Made by a program: the position numbers and the translations under genes. From Neurospora crassa OR74A (Eukaryota > Ascomycota > Sordariomycetes > Sordariales > Sordariaceae): a stretch of DNA of 64,000 nt. Position 1 is the stretch's first letter, and each line of letters begins with the position of its first letter. The stretch is taken from the NCBI RefSeq assembly GCF_000182925.2, contig NC_026507.1, positions 3,410,001 to 3,474,000 on the forward strand. Direction: 5' to 3'. The notes below the pieces were generated by a model that had not been told where the DNA came from, ran no database searches, and was given only the letters and a program-made list of their open reading frames with translations. Below, piece by piece: positions 1 through 12,449 of this stretch.

Positions 1-3000
1 GTATTAAATACCCTATAACTACTTTATAGGAAAATAATCTATCTAAATTTTTATAGAGTAGTATTACTTAAGTAGAGTTTAACGTTAGTAAAATTGTAAA
101 TTAATTATTTTAATTATAATTAATAAATAAACGAAGTTGTTAATCGATATACTAATTTATAATTTCCGTTTAGCCTGTTGTTTAGGAATAACTTGGGGTA
201 TTGAGCTTCTAAATTATTCCTAGCAATTTGGCTAATTCTTATATAAAATTAAAAATAAATTAAAATCTTTAGTCGTTAATAACCTCTTTAAAGTAGCTAA
301 AGATTTAGTATAGTCTATAGTAGTATATAGTAGTAATTTATTTAGTAATTACTATATCCTTATAAGGGATATACTATAATATTTTAGAGAAATGATCGAT
401 TATTACTAATATATTATTATACCCCCTTTTATCTACCGGCATTAATTTAAAATTAATTACTATACTTTACTACGGCCTAATATCCCTAATAGGTATTAAA
501 TATAATTATCTTAGCGTTTTATTTCGAAGGTACTTAAATACTCTACAATCCCAATAATTAACTATATACCGGTTGATATTAGATATTATTACTAGCTACT
601 AATATTACTTCTATACTAACTTCCTTATCTTTACTTTACTTAAGTAGGTAACGGGTATTTAGGAGTGAATATTCTTAATAAAATACATACAGATATTTTC
701 GTTTTCCGGGACAACTAATTTTCCCTTATAGTATAGGAGTTCGTTATTTAAATTAAATAATATACCGGGCTGTACGGCCTTTTCCCTATATATAGTTAGT
801 AATACTATTTCCTAATTTAGCGTTAATAATTTATTAATTAAGGTAATACCTATTAAAGTCCTTATTAGTCCTAAAGATTCTTTAATAGGCACTACCCTAA
901 TTATAATAACCCCTTTAATAGTAGCTATATTTGCGGTTAGTAATGCGTATAGTTCCGTTGGATTAGTATTTTCCTTATCCCTTATAAATACTAGGAATCC
1001 TTCTTTATTAGGCTTTAATATTCGTAGTGTATATTAATCTTCCTTTTTCGCTTTAATAATTTTTAAATCCTCTAATTTGCGGGAAAGGGCGTCGGTAATA
1101 ATATTCTCCTTTTTTAATTGGTACGTTATACGAAATTAATATTCTAAGAGGATCTCCAACCACTTTACCTACCGCCTATTTAGTACCCTTTTATTCCTAA
1201 AATATTTTAAAGTTTAATAGTCGGTAATTACTATAAACGGAATTACCCTTTTTAATTCCGGGCGCTATTGTTCGAAGGCTCTTATTACTACTAATAATTC
1301 CTTATTGTAAATAGGGTAATTTAATTTAATTAGAATTATCGTTTTAGAATAGAAAGTAATTAAATACTATTCTCCATCTTCCTACTTCTAGTTCATTACT
1401 CTAGTATATACTCTATTAGAAGCGTCCGTCTCGACCTTTATTTTTCGATTGTAATTGAAGTAGGAGAGTACGGGGGCGTTTAAAAGGGATTCTTTAAACT
1501 TTCCAAACGCTTCTTAATATTAGTCTATCTATTGGAATAGTAAATCCTTTTTTATAAGGTTAATTAACGGCCGGGCTATATAATTAAATTCTTTAATAAA
1601 TTTCCAATAAAAATTATAGAAATTTAAAAAGGCCTATATTCTTTTTACTGTTATTAACTACTTTTAATCCTTTATAGCCGAGATTTTCTTAGGGTCGATT
1701 GAAATCCCGTCAGTACTAATAATAAAGCTGAGGAATTTTATTTTAGTAACGCCGAATTTACATTTCTTAATATTAATTTGGAGGCCGGCGTTTCGCAATT
1801 AATTAAGTACCTTACGGATATAATTATCGTAGTCTTCCAAATTTTCTAGGTAAATTAGAATATTATTAATATATATACTATAAAATATATTTAAATAATT
1901 AATTAAAATCTTATTAATAAATTGTTAGAAAGAGGATAGGCCGCCTATTAAACCGAACAGTAGGACCTTATATTTATAGGTACCGTATCGGGTCCTAAAC
2001 GTCGTTAAATCTTCGTAATTTAGGTATATGCGAATATAATAGAAAGTTTATTGAATATCGATTTTAGTAAATACCTTAATTTAACTAATACGAACAAGAA
2101 TTTCGTCGATTAATAGTAAGGGGTATCGGTCTTTTTGAAATAAAGCGTTTAATTTCCAATAATCTACGCAAAAGCGTAGGCCGCCGTTAGCCTTAAGTAT
2201 AAATAATACTAGTATTACCTAAGGCGCTAAGTTAGCCTTAATAAAACCTTTCTATAGGTTATCGGTAATATATTTCCTATATTCCTCTAGCTCCTTTAAA
2301 ATTATTTTATATAACGAATTGTACCCTAGGTTTTTAAGTAATTTACTATCTTCGAAAAGGATTCTATAATCTACTTTATCTTAATATTCTAGTAAAGTAT
2401 CGGAATCGAATTTACTAAAAATATTAATATAAATATAATATTTCTAAGGAAGCCGTTCTAATATTAAGGCTCTATACTCCTCATCGTCTATAGGCAAGAC
2501 GTCGGCTTATTCCTTCATACTAGAAATTAGACTATTAATTTTATATAAGTTAGTAAATTCGACCTTCGTACTATAGTAAATATAATAATTAAAAATAACC
2601 GTATTAATAATAGCTATATCCTTAGAGCGCTCCTTTACCTAGCTAAATATTTAGTGTAACTAATAAAATCCTTAGTTGTTAGAGAATAGAAATATCGAAG
2701 GGTCTTATCCTATTACTTAATATTTTCGCGCTTCGTACTCTATCTAGCCCACTTCCTCTTCGGACGTATATTTGTACTTAATTCTATTAAATAACTCCCA
2801 ATCTATCTACTTAATTAGGAATATTATTATACCTCAAATTTTATACTTTATAAAATATAATACTTTAAAACACTAGTCTACTAGAAGGTTATTAAATAAT
2901 ATAATCAACCATTCTAACTAATTAACATTTAATATATTTTCTAATTTAATAATTCGTACCTATAAAGCTCGTTCCTCCAACAAAGCATTTCTTAAACCAA

Positions 3001-4450
3001 TCTTTATAGCACCTTCCTCTATTCCTTCGCTTTTTAACTCCTCTAATTCCTTATCGAATTCCTCTACTCCTTTAAAAACAACAATTTACAGAACCAAATA
3101 GCAGACTTAAAACAATACTCCGTTAGCCTACTACTTATCCTCCTTTTCTATTAGCGCTTCGTACTATTCTATATCTCACTAAAAGTCCGGATTGCTTAAT
3201 AACTTAATTAGTTTTATTAATAAATTGCAAATATATAGGTCTAGGATTAAGGAGTCTAAAAACTACAATATCCAATTATAATAATCGAATAGCACGTAGT
3301 AATAGGCTAGCTATATTCGTCCCACAATTATATCTTTTTTCATTCTAAGTAAAATAATTATCTATTTATTAAAGAATTTATACCCTTAAATTCAGATATA
3401 GCCTTTAAAAGCTCGGTTAATAACGTTAGATTTTATATTACAATAGGGGGTTATATAACTAGGCTTAAAATTATTATAGATTTCAAACTATAAGTACTAT
3501 AATTTTTCTACGAAAATATCACTTACAATAAGATATATATCTATTCCTATATTAATTAGGGCTTATTTAATAGAAATTAATAATCTATTTTAAACTATAA
3601 TATATTAGGTTAAAAAGGATATTCCATTACTTAGGTAATTCCTTAACCGGAAGGTTAATTATATAAAAATAAATATTAGGTTTTCCTTTTATATATTATA
3701 AATTAATATTTTTCCTAAGATAGAAGTAACTTTCCCTAGGGGTACTAGTTTTTCGTTTTATTATTAAACGTATCAATTTCGGCATCGCTATCCTTATTAT
3801 CCTCCAAGGAATTCTCTAAATCGGAATCCTCGATTATTATACCATTGGAGATATCTAGGAGGGTAAATAAATATATATTCAATTAGGCTACTTTATACTT
3901 CTCTATAACCTTTTCGACTTAAGGGCGCCGAAAGTACTCTACTATATAATATTCCTCCTAGAAATAAATAAAGTATTTACCTTCTACTTATAATTTATAG
4001 GACTCCTCTAAAGTTAACTTCTTATAAAAAAATAAATTTCCTAAGAATTGGTTGCAAATTATAGTAAGAGTTAACTTATAGCTTAGGAATTCGCTATAGT
4101 ATAACTTCTTTAAATAATTATTAGAAATAGAAGAATTTAACTAATAACTCTTATTTAAAAATTAAATAAAAGTATAATACTATTCGAACGTTTTCTTAGG
4201 ATTTAAGTAAGTTAACGTAGTAGGATTACGAAAGCGCGAAGGGAGTTTGGGCTTTAAGATTAGTTTCTAATAGTAATAGAGAGCGCCAATTTATTTAGCC
4301 AATCGGACGAAATTAACTTTAAAATTTTAGAAGCGCTCTATAGTCTTTATAGTAAATTTCTTAAATTCTACATTAACTTTCTCTACCGAATTATAATCAA
4401 ATATAAAAAACTGCTTTGAAACCGGAAACGCCGATTTCTAGTCGAGGAGT
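1..4450 (-). mobile_element. Ty3/gypsy retrotransposon relic (gag-pol, integrase end cut by window)
   Basis: The minus-strand translation gives the Ty3/gypsy pol order. RT block [10 protein letters not shown] lies near 2165-2195. The RT active-site strand lies near 1850-1880, where the usual YxDD reads YINN. RNase H has ETDASN near 1390-1450. An integrase core with KLMPVDKRGYNNI, matching the start of the DDE domain, lies near 370-470. Gag and protease should occupy about 2.5-4.45 kb, but I could not recognise their motifs. Many in-frame stops and the Asp-to-Asn changes fit RIP, so the copy is dead. The integrase end runs off the left edge and no LTR was seen. The right boundary is set only by the start of the plus-strand LINE. 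Confidence 0.8.
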
Positions 4451-5711
4451 ACTCCAAAACGAAAACTAATAACGGTAATCGACTCAGGAGGGTTGTTTAC
4501 GTCCCTTACAATATCCTGCGACGAGCGCAGCGATAGTATTGTATTGTTATTGCCGATAGCTATCGATAGCGGTACTCGTAAACTCGAAAATAGCGTCTAC
4601 AACCCGCTCGCGGAAATCTCAATATATAATAATCCCGAAGCCGTACTTACTACGAAGACCTTAGATAAAATAGAAGAAGACAACGAAATATTAAAGAAGT
4701 TCATCGCTAAAGTAAATAAATTTATAAATTACAATACTATCTCAACCGAAGATTATTATTAAATTCGAAAACTATTTCTCGAATTCGTAAAGGTACGCGT
4801 TAGAAAAAATAGATTTACGCAACCCGAAGCTAATAAGGTTAAAACCGACTAATTTATTACTAGGAAGGATTTCAATAATTTAAAGAAGGATATTTTAAAA
4901 GAAATTAAGAAGGGCGCCTAAAAAGTACCGAAGTATTAGGCCAATATTATAGTAAAAGTTAACCCGAGTAAAATCGGTACTACCCTCCAATAATTACCTA
5001 CTATTATTAAGAAGTTTGTCCCCTCCAATTTCGAATAGTAATTTACTATTAAGGGAGCGATAATTACTATTAAATTTATAAATTATTCGAACGAAGATAT
5101 AAAAACGACCCTAACTATTTATTTAAATAAGAAGAAATTTAATTTAATAATCCGTACAACTATTAAAATACTAACAACTAGAAACTATATAATTATATTC
5201 AACGAATCTATACGTACTTAATATTAGTAAAATTAAATATAGGCTAAAGAAGTTTTCGGCCCCAATATTTTTATTATTATAAATACTATAAGTATATTAA
5301 TTCGGGGCGTACTTTAGAATAATATTAATAATTATACTATAGTAAAAGCTATTTCAAATATAGTAAAGGAGAGGAATCCGGAGGTATTTATTATTAGAGT
5401 TCGGCTATAGAAGAGAAGAGATAGAGAGAGTAGAAGCTTACTTTTTATAGAAGTTATTATTATATTAGCGGTATACTTCCTTTAGAATAACTTCTTTCTC
5501 TAGGACGGCGGCGTATACCTATACGAACTGTTCTAAATTTCGAATAATATTTAATAATACTTTAAATATTAGGGAATTAGATATATAATAAAATTTTACT
5601 ATTAAAATAATATTTACGCCCGCTATAGTAAAATTAAATACGAAGGAGACTACTTTAGCGAAGTAAATTATCCGTTTAATAATAATAAATTATTTATTTA
5701 TTATAAATTAG

Positions 5712-5811
5712 NNNNNNNNNNNNNNNNNNNNNNNNNNNNNNNNNNNNNNNNNNNNNNNNNNNNNNNNNNNNNNNNNNNNNNNNNNNNNNNNNNNNNNNNN
5801 NNNNNNNNNNN
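5712..5811. other. assembly gap (100 N)
   Basis: There are exactly 100 N. It falls between the zinc-knuckle end of LINE ORF1 and the linker just before the RT of ORF2. The endonuclease domain that should lie there is absent, so 100 is probably a placeholder and the real missing length may be well over 1 kb. Confidence 0.95.
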
Positions 5812-7227
5812 AGCGTCGCTGAGGCCTCGAAGAACCTAAATTAATTTTGGCCGTTAAAATAATAAACCCGGACCTAAAGTTACTAATTAGTAAATCCGCC
5901 CAAATTACTAACCCTTTAAACCTATAAAGGGGTAATAGAAATTAAAGACTATAATAGTAAGGCCGAAATCCTTACCGACTACTTTTTCCTAAAGGTAGAA
6001 GTCCTAATAAATTACTTACTAGATTGGATTAAATTACTAAAGGGTATTAACTCGATAATTATTAGTAACCTAATTAACGAAGAGGATATTTAGAACGTAC
6101 TCTCCTAAATAATATTTAATAAAGCCCCCGGAGTTAATTAATATTTAAATAAATTTCTAAAATTATATAGGTAGCTATTCCAATAGGCTATAATATATTT
6201 AATATCCGCTAGCCTCCAATTCGGCTATTTTCTATAGTAATTTAAGGATACGAAAGTTATTATTCTTAAGAAGTTTGGAAAGAGCGCCGCTTAATAAAAG
6301 TTAGTAAACGTATAGAGATTAATATCGCTACTTAATAATATAGGAAAAATCTTCGAAGTATTTATAGTTAAGAGACTTATATAGGTAGCCAAAGAGTTTA
6401 ACCTCCTGCCGGAGGGCTAAATAAGTAACCGGGCAAACTATTCGATAGAGTTTGCAATTTAAATAATTACTAATACGGTATATATAGCCTAGAAATTCGG
6501 AACTATAATATCCTTTATACTCCTTAATTTAAAAGGAGCGTTTAATAGAATTAATTATAGGTAGCTTCTATATACTCTATAGGAAATATAGTTCCTAATA
6601 TAGATTATTAAGTAAATAACGAACTTCGTTGCTAATAAGAGGGGTTCCCTCTTCTTCGATAATAAAACGTTCCGCCCTTACGCAATTACTATTAATATAC
6701 TATAAAGCTCCCCCCTTTCCCCTATTCTATTTATTCTCTTTATTACCCTATTATATTAGAAATTAATAGTAATCCTAAATATAATTACAATCGGCTTCGT
6801 AGATAATACTAATATTATAGCAATAGTCCGTACTACTAAAGAGAATTACTAAATATTATAAATAGTATAGGAAATATATTTAGAATAGGTAGGGGCGAGA
6901 AGTATAAAATTCGAAGTAATTAAGATGGAATTAATATATTTTATATAAACGAAGGTACTAAGGATAGAAATTTTCTAATTTAAGGATATTATACTTTAAC
7001 TAATAGAATTAATATAATTTTTAGGGGTATAGTTAAACTATAAGTTCAATTATAGGGTTTATACAAAAGTAGTAAAAAAAAAAATAATAATTTAGATAAA
7101 TATATTTACAAAATTAATAGCGAAAATATAGGGTTGCTCCTTTATTCGGGTAAGGGAAATATATATTAAATATATTTATAGTACTATTATATATAGAACT
7201 TTAGTATTCTATTAACTAACCGAAATT

Positions 7228-7327
7228 NNNNNNNNNNNNNNNNNNNNNNNNNNNNNNNNNNNNNNNNNNNNNNNNNNNNNNNNNNNNNNNNNNNNNNNNN
7301 NNNNNNNNNNNNNNNNNNNNNNNNNNN
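7228..7327. other. assembly gap (100 N) with overlapping flanks
   Basis: There are exactly 100 N. The ten bases before the gap and the ten bases after it are identical (aaccgaaatt). If the two copies are merged, the LINE ORF2 frame runs on without a shift (LTEI followed by NKKLRR). The gap is therefore probably not real. Confidence 0.9.
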
Positions 7328-8350
7328 AACCGAAATTAATAAGAAACTACGAAGGATTATAATTAGGTTAGTAAAATATTAAATTAAATATTTGAAAATT
7401 ATTACCGGGGCGTATAAAACTACGTTAGTAAGAAACTTAGAGACGGAAATATTTTATCTACTATTCGACCTCTATTTTAATAAGAGGGTCCGAGCTTTCG
7501 AGGAAAGGTTCGTCCGAATAAATTAAATCCGGTTCGTATAAAGGATAGTAACTTGGGTCTTTAATTATATTTAAATATAATAATTAAGAGGTTAGTTACT
7601 TACTAATAAATTAAAAAGTAGTATAACTAAAGTACAATAAGCCGAGGAATAGGCGCTGATAGAGAAACTATTGGTAATAGTAGTTAGTCCCCCCTTAAAT
7701 TTAAGGACTTTACTACCGCTATTATAAATCCTAGAATTAATAGCCGCCGATTAGGAGGAGTAGTTAAAAGATATAATAAATTGGGAATAGATATTATATT
7801 ATAATTATTACCTAATAGCAATAGTAATAAAATTAGAGCGACAGTATAAATTTATTATTACCGACCTTACCCTTAAATTTAGTAAAGAGGTTATTTAGTA
7901 ATATATAGTTAATATAAAAAAGAAGAAGGGAAGACGTTGAAAATTAAGAGATAATAAAGAAGAATTGTACCTACTAACTAAAATAAAAAGTTCCTTCCTT
8001 ATTTAAATTAAAATAGAAATTATTAACCTCCGGGCTTTCCTCTATAGGAAGAAAGTACCGAACGTCCTAACCCCTATTTACGTTTACGGATTCGAAAAGG
8101 AGACCTTTATTTATATTATTTTAAATTGCTTTAATATGGATATTAACTTCTAAAATAATTTAGAAGTTTAGTTATTAATAAAGGAGGAATTCTAAGAATT
8201 TTTAAACGACGGAGTTAAAACCGAAAGAATTCTATTATAAGCGTTAAGGTTAGAAAAGTTAAAAAAGTACTATTTAGTAATTGAATTAGAGGAGGAGTAG
8301 TGCGAAGAGATTATAAGGTACTCCTAAAAAGAATATAGAATATTAATAAT

Positions 8351-9735
8351 ACTAGAATAGAAGGATAGGAGCGGGAAGGAGACAATTATACTAATTACAG
8401 GAGCTATTTAAATTGTAATTACAATAAGAATTGAAAAATACTATTTAACGAGTACTTAATTACACTTAAAAAGTTATTCGAATAATTCTATTATATAAAT
8501 CTAATTCGTAGTAACCTTATAGCGTTATTAAATTTAATTATTATTTATAAGGGGGCAATTAGGAGGATTAATAGTTATAGGGCTATTAAGAATAGAATTA
8601 TTACTATTAAAACCGGAGATTATATAAGTAAAAATAGTAAAACTACTATTATTAAATATAATATACGTAGGAATAATAGCGCTACTACTAGAACCGGACG
8701 CAATTTAAACCGGGTTTATAGTATTACTACTAGGAAAAGAAGGAATATAACTATAGCGAATATTTCTTACAATTAATTTATAATAACCCTTCTATTGGAA
8801 ATTAGTAATACTATAATTAACGGTGCAAGGAAGACGTTCGTAATTAGTAGGTAGTTCGTTACGCTTTAAACGAATATATATACAACGAATAAAATCGTTA
8901 ATAATATAAACGAAGGTATCTAGGTTGAGTTCGAACTTATTTTAACTACCCAATACTATAATAATAATTACTACTTAAATAGCATTACGGGCGTTATATA
9001 AACCTATAGGAATATTTAATATATATATTTTATAGGTATAAGAGTAAATAGCGTTTTAGGTACCGCCGGTTAGAATAGAAGTTAAATAATAATAAAAGAA
9101 AGGAAATATAAAGAATAAGAGATTTATTAATCGCTAAAATAAGACAAATCTTTTTAGTAATAACCTTATAGAAGGCGTTAAGGGAGTTAGGTTTATTACT
9201 ACGTAGGACGGAGGCGAAATTTAGAGTATAGTAAAGGTAAGGAATTTTATGAACGATATTAATTAAATTAATATAAGAGTTAAAGAGAACGAAGAAGGAA
9301 ATTATACTAGTTCGGAGGAGGATAATTACTAAAGAAGTTATAAAGGGTATAAATAAGGAACGTAAGTTCTAGAAATATAATTATAGGGGATATAGGGCCT
9401 AGGAATATATTAAAAGAGGGACCTTCTATATTAGAAATTAAATCGATTAGGTTAGGGCGGTAATAGCCGGAGGAAGTTATTTTATTAGAAGGTATAATAA
9501 GGAGGAAGGAGAAGAAGGATTAAGAAGAGGCGTTACGTAGGGGATTATATAAATAAGGGAAGGGGGTTCTTATACTATTATAAATAAATATAAATCCGTA
9601 AGGTAATAGAGTAAATAATAGGGAGGAAATATTTATAAATAGGGTAAGGAAGTAGAGAGGTAGAGTAATAAACAGGGAAATAGAACGGGGAAGTAAGAAG
9701 AAGGCGGAAGAAAGAATAGTAGAGAATAAGATAAA
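8351..9735. other. unassigned RIP-mutated sequence
   Basis: This purine-rich plus strand is strongly RIP-mutated and follows the LINE. A plus-strand frame around 9100-9230 reads as plausible protein (KALRELG, RRTEAKFR) but I could not tie it to a family. It may be the LINE 3' region plus a further element cut by the next gap. Confidence 0.4.
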
Positions 9736-9835
9736 NNNNNNNNNNNNNNNNNNNNNNNNNNNNNNNNNNNNNNNNNNNNNNNNNNNNNNNNNNNNNNNNN
9801 NNNNNNNNNNNNNNNNNNNNNNNNNNNNNNNNNNN
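9736..9835. other. assembly gap (100 N)
   Basis: There are exactly 100 N between two unassigned RIP-mutated segments. The flanks share no overlap long enough to suggest a false gap. Confidence 0.95.
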
Positions 9836-12290
9836 AATTGAAATAAACTTCCTTTAAATAATTTAGTAATTATATAATAATAATTAAATAGGGCTTACTA
9901 CTATTAAATTTATAAATAAAGGGGAAGATATTCTTAATAACTTTACTAACCAACCTACTAATAATAATACCGAACGTAATATTCTTATTAGTATAATAAT
10001 TAATATTAATACGTAATATATTATAAATCTAATATAACTATATTTCGAAAAATACTTTATTTTTACTCCTTTTACTATAAAATAAGGGGACCTTAGGGAC
10101 TTTAGAAGACTTCTTTCTATAATTATAAATTCCGAAAGAAAAATAGGATCGGTTTAAACCGGGATATAGTAAATAATTAGAAAGGGTATTAAAGGGAAAG
10201 TGTTTGTAATATTTATTACTATTATTATATTATTTAGAATTAGATCGATTAGAATTACTTAAATAATTAGATTTATTATTAGAAGAGTTAGAATTACTTA
10301 TTCCGGTTATTTAGTAAAGTATTCCTTTATTTCTTCCTCCTACTACTTTATTAATCTATAAGCGGTTATTTCCTATAGACTTCGAGAAAGTAGGAATATT
10401 ATTAATTACTTAGTTAATAGTAATTTTAGGGGAGATATAAATGTAATATCCCTTACGGACTCTAATAGTCTCCGATAATAAAAGGTCGTTTTTAATAGTA
10501 TCCTTTACTATAATTAGTAAAGTAGCGGCGGAGGATTGATTTTCTACTAGTAAAAACTTTTTTAAATAGTAGTTACTTTTTTCTAACTTTTTAATTTCAA
10601 TCTCAGTATCTTATTAGGCTTTAAAAACTTCTATTACCTAGTATTAGAACTACTTCATTTTAGTATTATAAATTAAAGTATTGAATTTAGAGGGGTTAAT
10701 ACAAACCTTATATTGTACAATATTTAATTTAATTATTAAAGCATTAATTTATTCCTTTAATCGAGTAGTTTCTTTACTATAAGTAAAATAGACGGTACTA
10801 AGGGCTTTTTAATAGGCGCAAGAGGATTTCTTAATACGTTTATTATAATCAACCGCCATCTCGTCTAAAGAGTAATTATAAAAGGTCTTATAATACTTAA
10901 CCTTATTTTATTCTTTTTATAGGGCTTTTTCGGCTCGATAGTAATTTTCTTCGGTATTAGCTAATTATTTATTTAAATTTATTCTATAATTAACTTTAGA
11001 AATAATATTCTACTTATTCTTGAAGCGTACAATAATAATTTCTTATTCTTTCGTTTTTTAAATAAAGTATATAATAAAATTATATATCTTCCTAATAATT
11101 CTATTAATATAATTAAATATTTTATTAAAGTTATTAATAATAGTATAAAATACGTATAGCAATACGAAGCAAAAGCGAATCTCATTCTATATATTAGTAG
11201 GATTAAAATTAAAAGAATCGATAAATTAGGTTAATATTATTTTTCCTTTCCAATTACAGAGGGTCGGCGAAGATTTAATATCCTTAATAATAAGTTAAAA
11301 ATAAATATAATTAAAGCCGGCCCGAATCTTTAGGGTATTAACTATATAATTAGTATACTTAATAATATTTCCTATTAATTTATCGAAAGTAAGAGCGAAT
11401 CGATAGGTAATTATAATAGGTTTTATATTAATAGAATAGAAATTATATATTTGGATAAAGGTATATCCTAATAAATCTTCCTTACTAACTCCGGAAAATA
11501 TAAACTTCTTTACTTTAAGAATATATTAATTTAAATCGCGGGTATCGATAAAGAGACGTTTAGTATTAAAAATACTAGTAGGGGCCTTATTCTTTATAAA
11601 TTTAATAATATCCAAATTAAAATATATTTTCTTATAACGTATAGCTTAAGTACAATAGAGGGGGGTAAACTCCGCCTTTTCCTTACCCTTTAAAAGAGGG
11701 GGGCGATTCGGAATACCTTACTAAATAGTACGTATACGTAGGGTAGAGAAGTTGCAGGAAATAGTATTTTATCCGTTACTACTAGCGGGGAATTAGCGAT
11801 TTTTTTTATAATCGCGAATAAAGGGGGTTTAATTATCAATATTAAGACCGGTCTTAACAGTAGGAATATTATTTCTATTAGGGGTATCGACTTTATTAAT
11901 TTTATTTTTATAAAAAGTATAACTATTAGCCGTAGGACTACCTGTAGGCTAATTACCGGGGTTTATTATATTAATTATCGGGTAGGATTACAATAAATAC
12001 AATTCCCTAATTAGGATTCTCTTATATCGGGTATATACTACAATATCGAATCGTAATTCGAATTCTAGAAATTAAGAACTTTTCGAATTCTTATTATAAA
12101 CGAACAACTTTAGGGTTCTTAAGGTTAGGATATTATAATACCGTCCCCGGTCGTATAATATTAATAACTTTAATTTTATATAAGGGTATATATAATTACA
12201 AGAAAAAGCTAGTTTAAAGAGGATTGTAGCGTAAATTAAATATAAAACTAAAACTAAAGAAAGAAAGAAGAAAAGTATAAAAGTCGGAAG
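9836..12290 (-). mobile_element. gag-like retroelement remnant (unassigned)
   Basis: The minus strand from about 11.7 kb down to 9.9 kb gives one long reading interrupted mainly by RIP-type stops. It includes RFALTFDKLIG and WKGK near 11.2-11.4 kb, and a charged helical stretch then an Asn/Ser-rich tail near 10.2-10.6 kb. The composition suggests a retroelement Gag, but no CCHC knuckle or enzyme domain was recognised, so the family is open. A 68-codon stop-free stretch at 10979-11185 (-) is just part of it. Confidence 0.35.
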
Positions 12291-12397
12291 GTTGCACGCA
12301 ATTAAATAGGTACGTACGTACAGCCTTATCTAATCGGGTGCAGCGTACCGCGAAGGCGGTGCACCGTCACGTAACCACGACCCGTGTAGCTTCTAGG

Positions 12398-12440
12398 CAG
12401 TTATAGTGCGGGCTATAGACAGTTATAGTGCGGGCTATAA
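12398..12440 (+). repeat. 22-bp tandem duplication in a GC-richer island
   Basis: The unit beginning cagttatagtgcgggctata occurs twice in tandem (12398 and 12420). It lies at the end of a less RIP-mutated island (12290-12440), exactly where the neighbouring minus-strand Ty3/gypsy loses its integrase. It may mark an LTR edge or the junction of two elements. Confidence 0.7.
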
Positions 12441-12449
12441 CATCGCTAA

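Larger units (their letters stand above)
4480..8350 (+). mobile_element. Tad1-like LINE (non-LTR retrotransposon) relic
   Basis: The plus-strand translation shows ORF1 from about 4490, including an 89-codon stop-free stretch at 4493-4762. At 5560-5660 a region has the spacing of CCHC zinc knuckles, with most Cys now Tyr. After the first N gap come ORF2 blocks: NKAPGVN near 6120, RLISLLNNIGKIFE and NLLPEG near 6325-6420, and the RT active site GFVDNTNIIA near 6790-6820, where the family has DD. A C-terminal block RAFLYRKKVPNVLTP lies near 8030-8075, followed by a ruined Cys-rich tail. Order and motifs match the Tad clade of fungal LINEs. The AP endonuclease expected between ORF1 and RT is missing and must lie in the 5712-5811 gap or be deleted. 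RIP stops make it inactive. Confidence 0.82.

Noticed and set aside
4493-4762. 89-codon open frame
   Set aside because: Not kept as a gene: it is the surviving start of LINE ORF1 and continues in frame past RIP stops.
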